Below are positions 63,761 to 64,000 of a stretch of DNA of 64,000 nt, piece by piece (the stretch's first letter is position 1; every line of letters starts with the position of its first letter). The position numbers and the translations under genes are program-made. Location: assembly GCA_036867785.1 (NCBI GenBank), contig CP145410.1:1860001-1924000 (forward strand), written 5' to 3'. The notes beneath the pieces are model-generated. The model worked only from the letters and a program-made list of their open reading frames with translations, ran no database searches and was not told the DNA's origin. This DNA comes from Plasmodiophora brassicae. Lineage: Eukaryota; Endomyxa: Phytomyxea; Phytomyxea; Plasmodiophorida.

Positions 63761-64000
63761 CCAGACAGGGTCGTCGCCGACCTCCCTGCCTGCGCGTCGA
63801 GCGGTGCCTGCCTGCCTGCGCTGTGTTCGGCATCGCATGTCGCAAGTCCTCGACGTCCCGAGGCGCCTGATCGCCGTACCAGCGACTGTTGCAACATCGT
63901 CGATGCATCCTGCAGGATGTCTGCAGACGCGCCGAACACTTTTGGGCGAACGCCATGCACTGGTACGGATTGTCGCCTAATGCAAAGGACCAGGTCCTCA

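Overview
The window is nuclear DNA from a GC-rich microbial eukaryote. Conserved housekeeping genes are split by short GT-AG introns (about 28-140 nt) that restore exact reading frames; genes are close together, on both strands, and often divergent. The conserved proteins recognised are TIM44, SRP receptor alpha, PAN3, Rpn5/PSMD12, ERV46/ERGIC3, 40S uS4 (RPS9), NMD3, a DHHC acyltransferase and a RAP-domain protein. Compact genes, tiny introns, many signal-peptide proteins and lineage-specific membrane families would suit a rhizarian such as a plasmodiophorid, but that placement is an inference and the sequence alone does not prove it.

Layout. 1-7866: a Ty1/copia retrotransposon (5' end outside the window) interrupted by a 5.4-kb CACTA/EnSpm-type DNA transposon with TIRs and an exact 3-bp target duplication, and again near its 3' end by a 594-bp TIR element. 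7867-9530: a truncated tandem copy of the locus at 12.35-13.23 kb, then a damaged secreted or membrane gene. 9.7-11.1 kb: a palindromic repeat family abutting a signal-peptide kinase gene. 11.4-16.7 kb: calmodulin-like fusion, unknown paralogue, NT-C2/coiled-coil protein, small unknown gene, TIM44. 17-18.2 kb: secreted protein with a C-terminal J domain, bordered by a minisatellite of 9/10-bp units. 19.2-20.9 kb: multi-pass membrane protein, paralogous to one at 56.8-58.3 kb. 21-26.5 kb: SRP receptor alpha, EF-hand protein, MTA/SAH-deaminase-like amidohydrolase. 26.5-33.6 kb: hypothetical and secreted genes, PAN3 and a repeat protein. 33.6-37.6 kb: repeat-rich block with a gypsy-like gag in a large inverted duplication. 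37.7-41.1 kb: receptor-like membrane protein with two tandem TM-ectodomain-TM modules. 41.2-55.7 kb: dense conserved genes, interrupted by a 623-bp TIR element with an 8-bp target duplication. 55.8-64 kb: membrane-protein genes, weakly supported genes and more foldback repeats.

The genes do not form one pathway. The conserved set serves protein targeting and trafficking (SRP receptor, ERV46, TIM44, DHHC), ribosome production and mRNA turnover (uS4, NMD3, PAN3) and the proteasome (Rpn5). The accessory set is dominated by secreted or membrane proteins and by nested transposons. Exon joins given for individual genes were worked out by hand from frame continuity and splice consensus.
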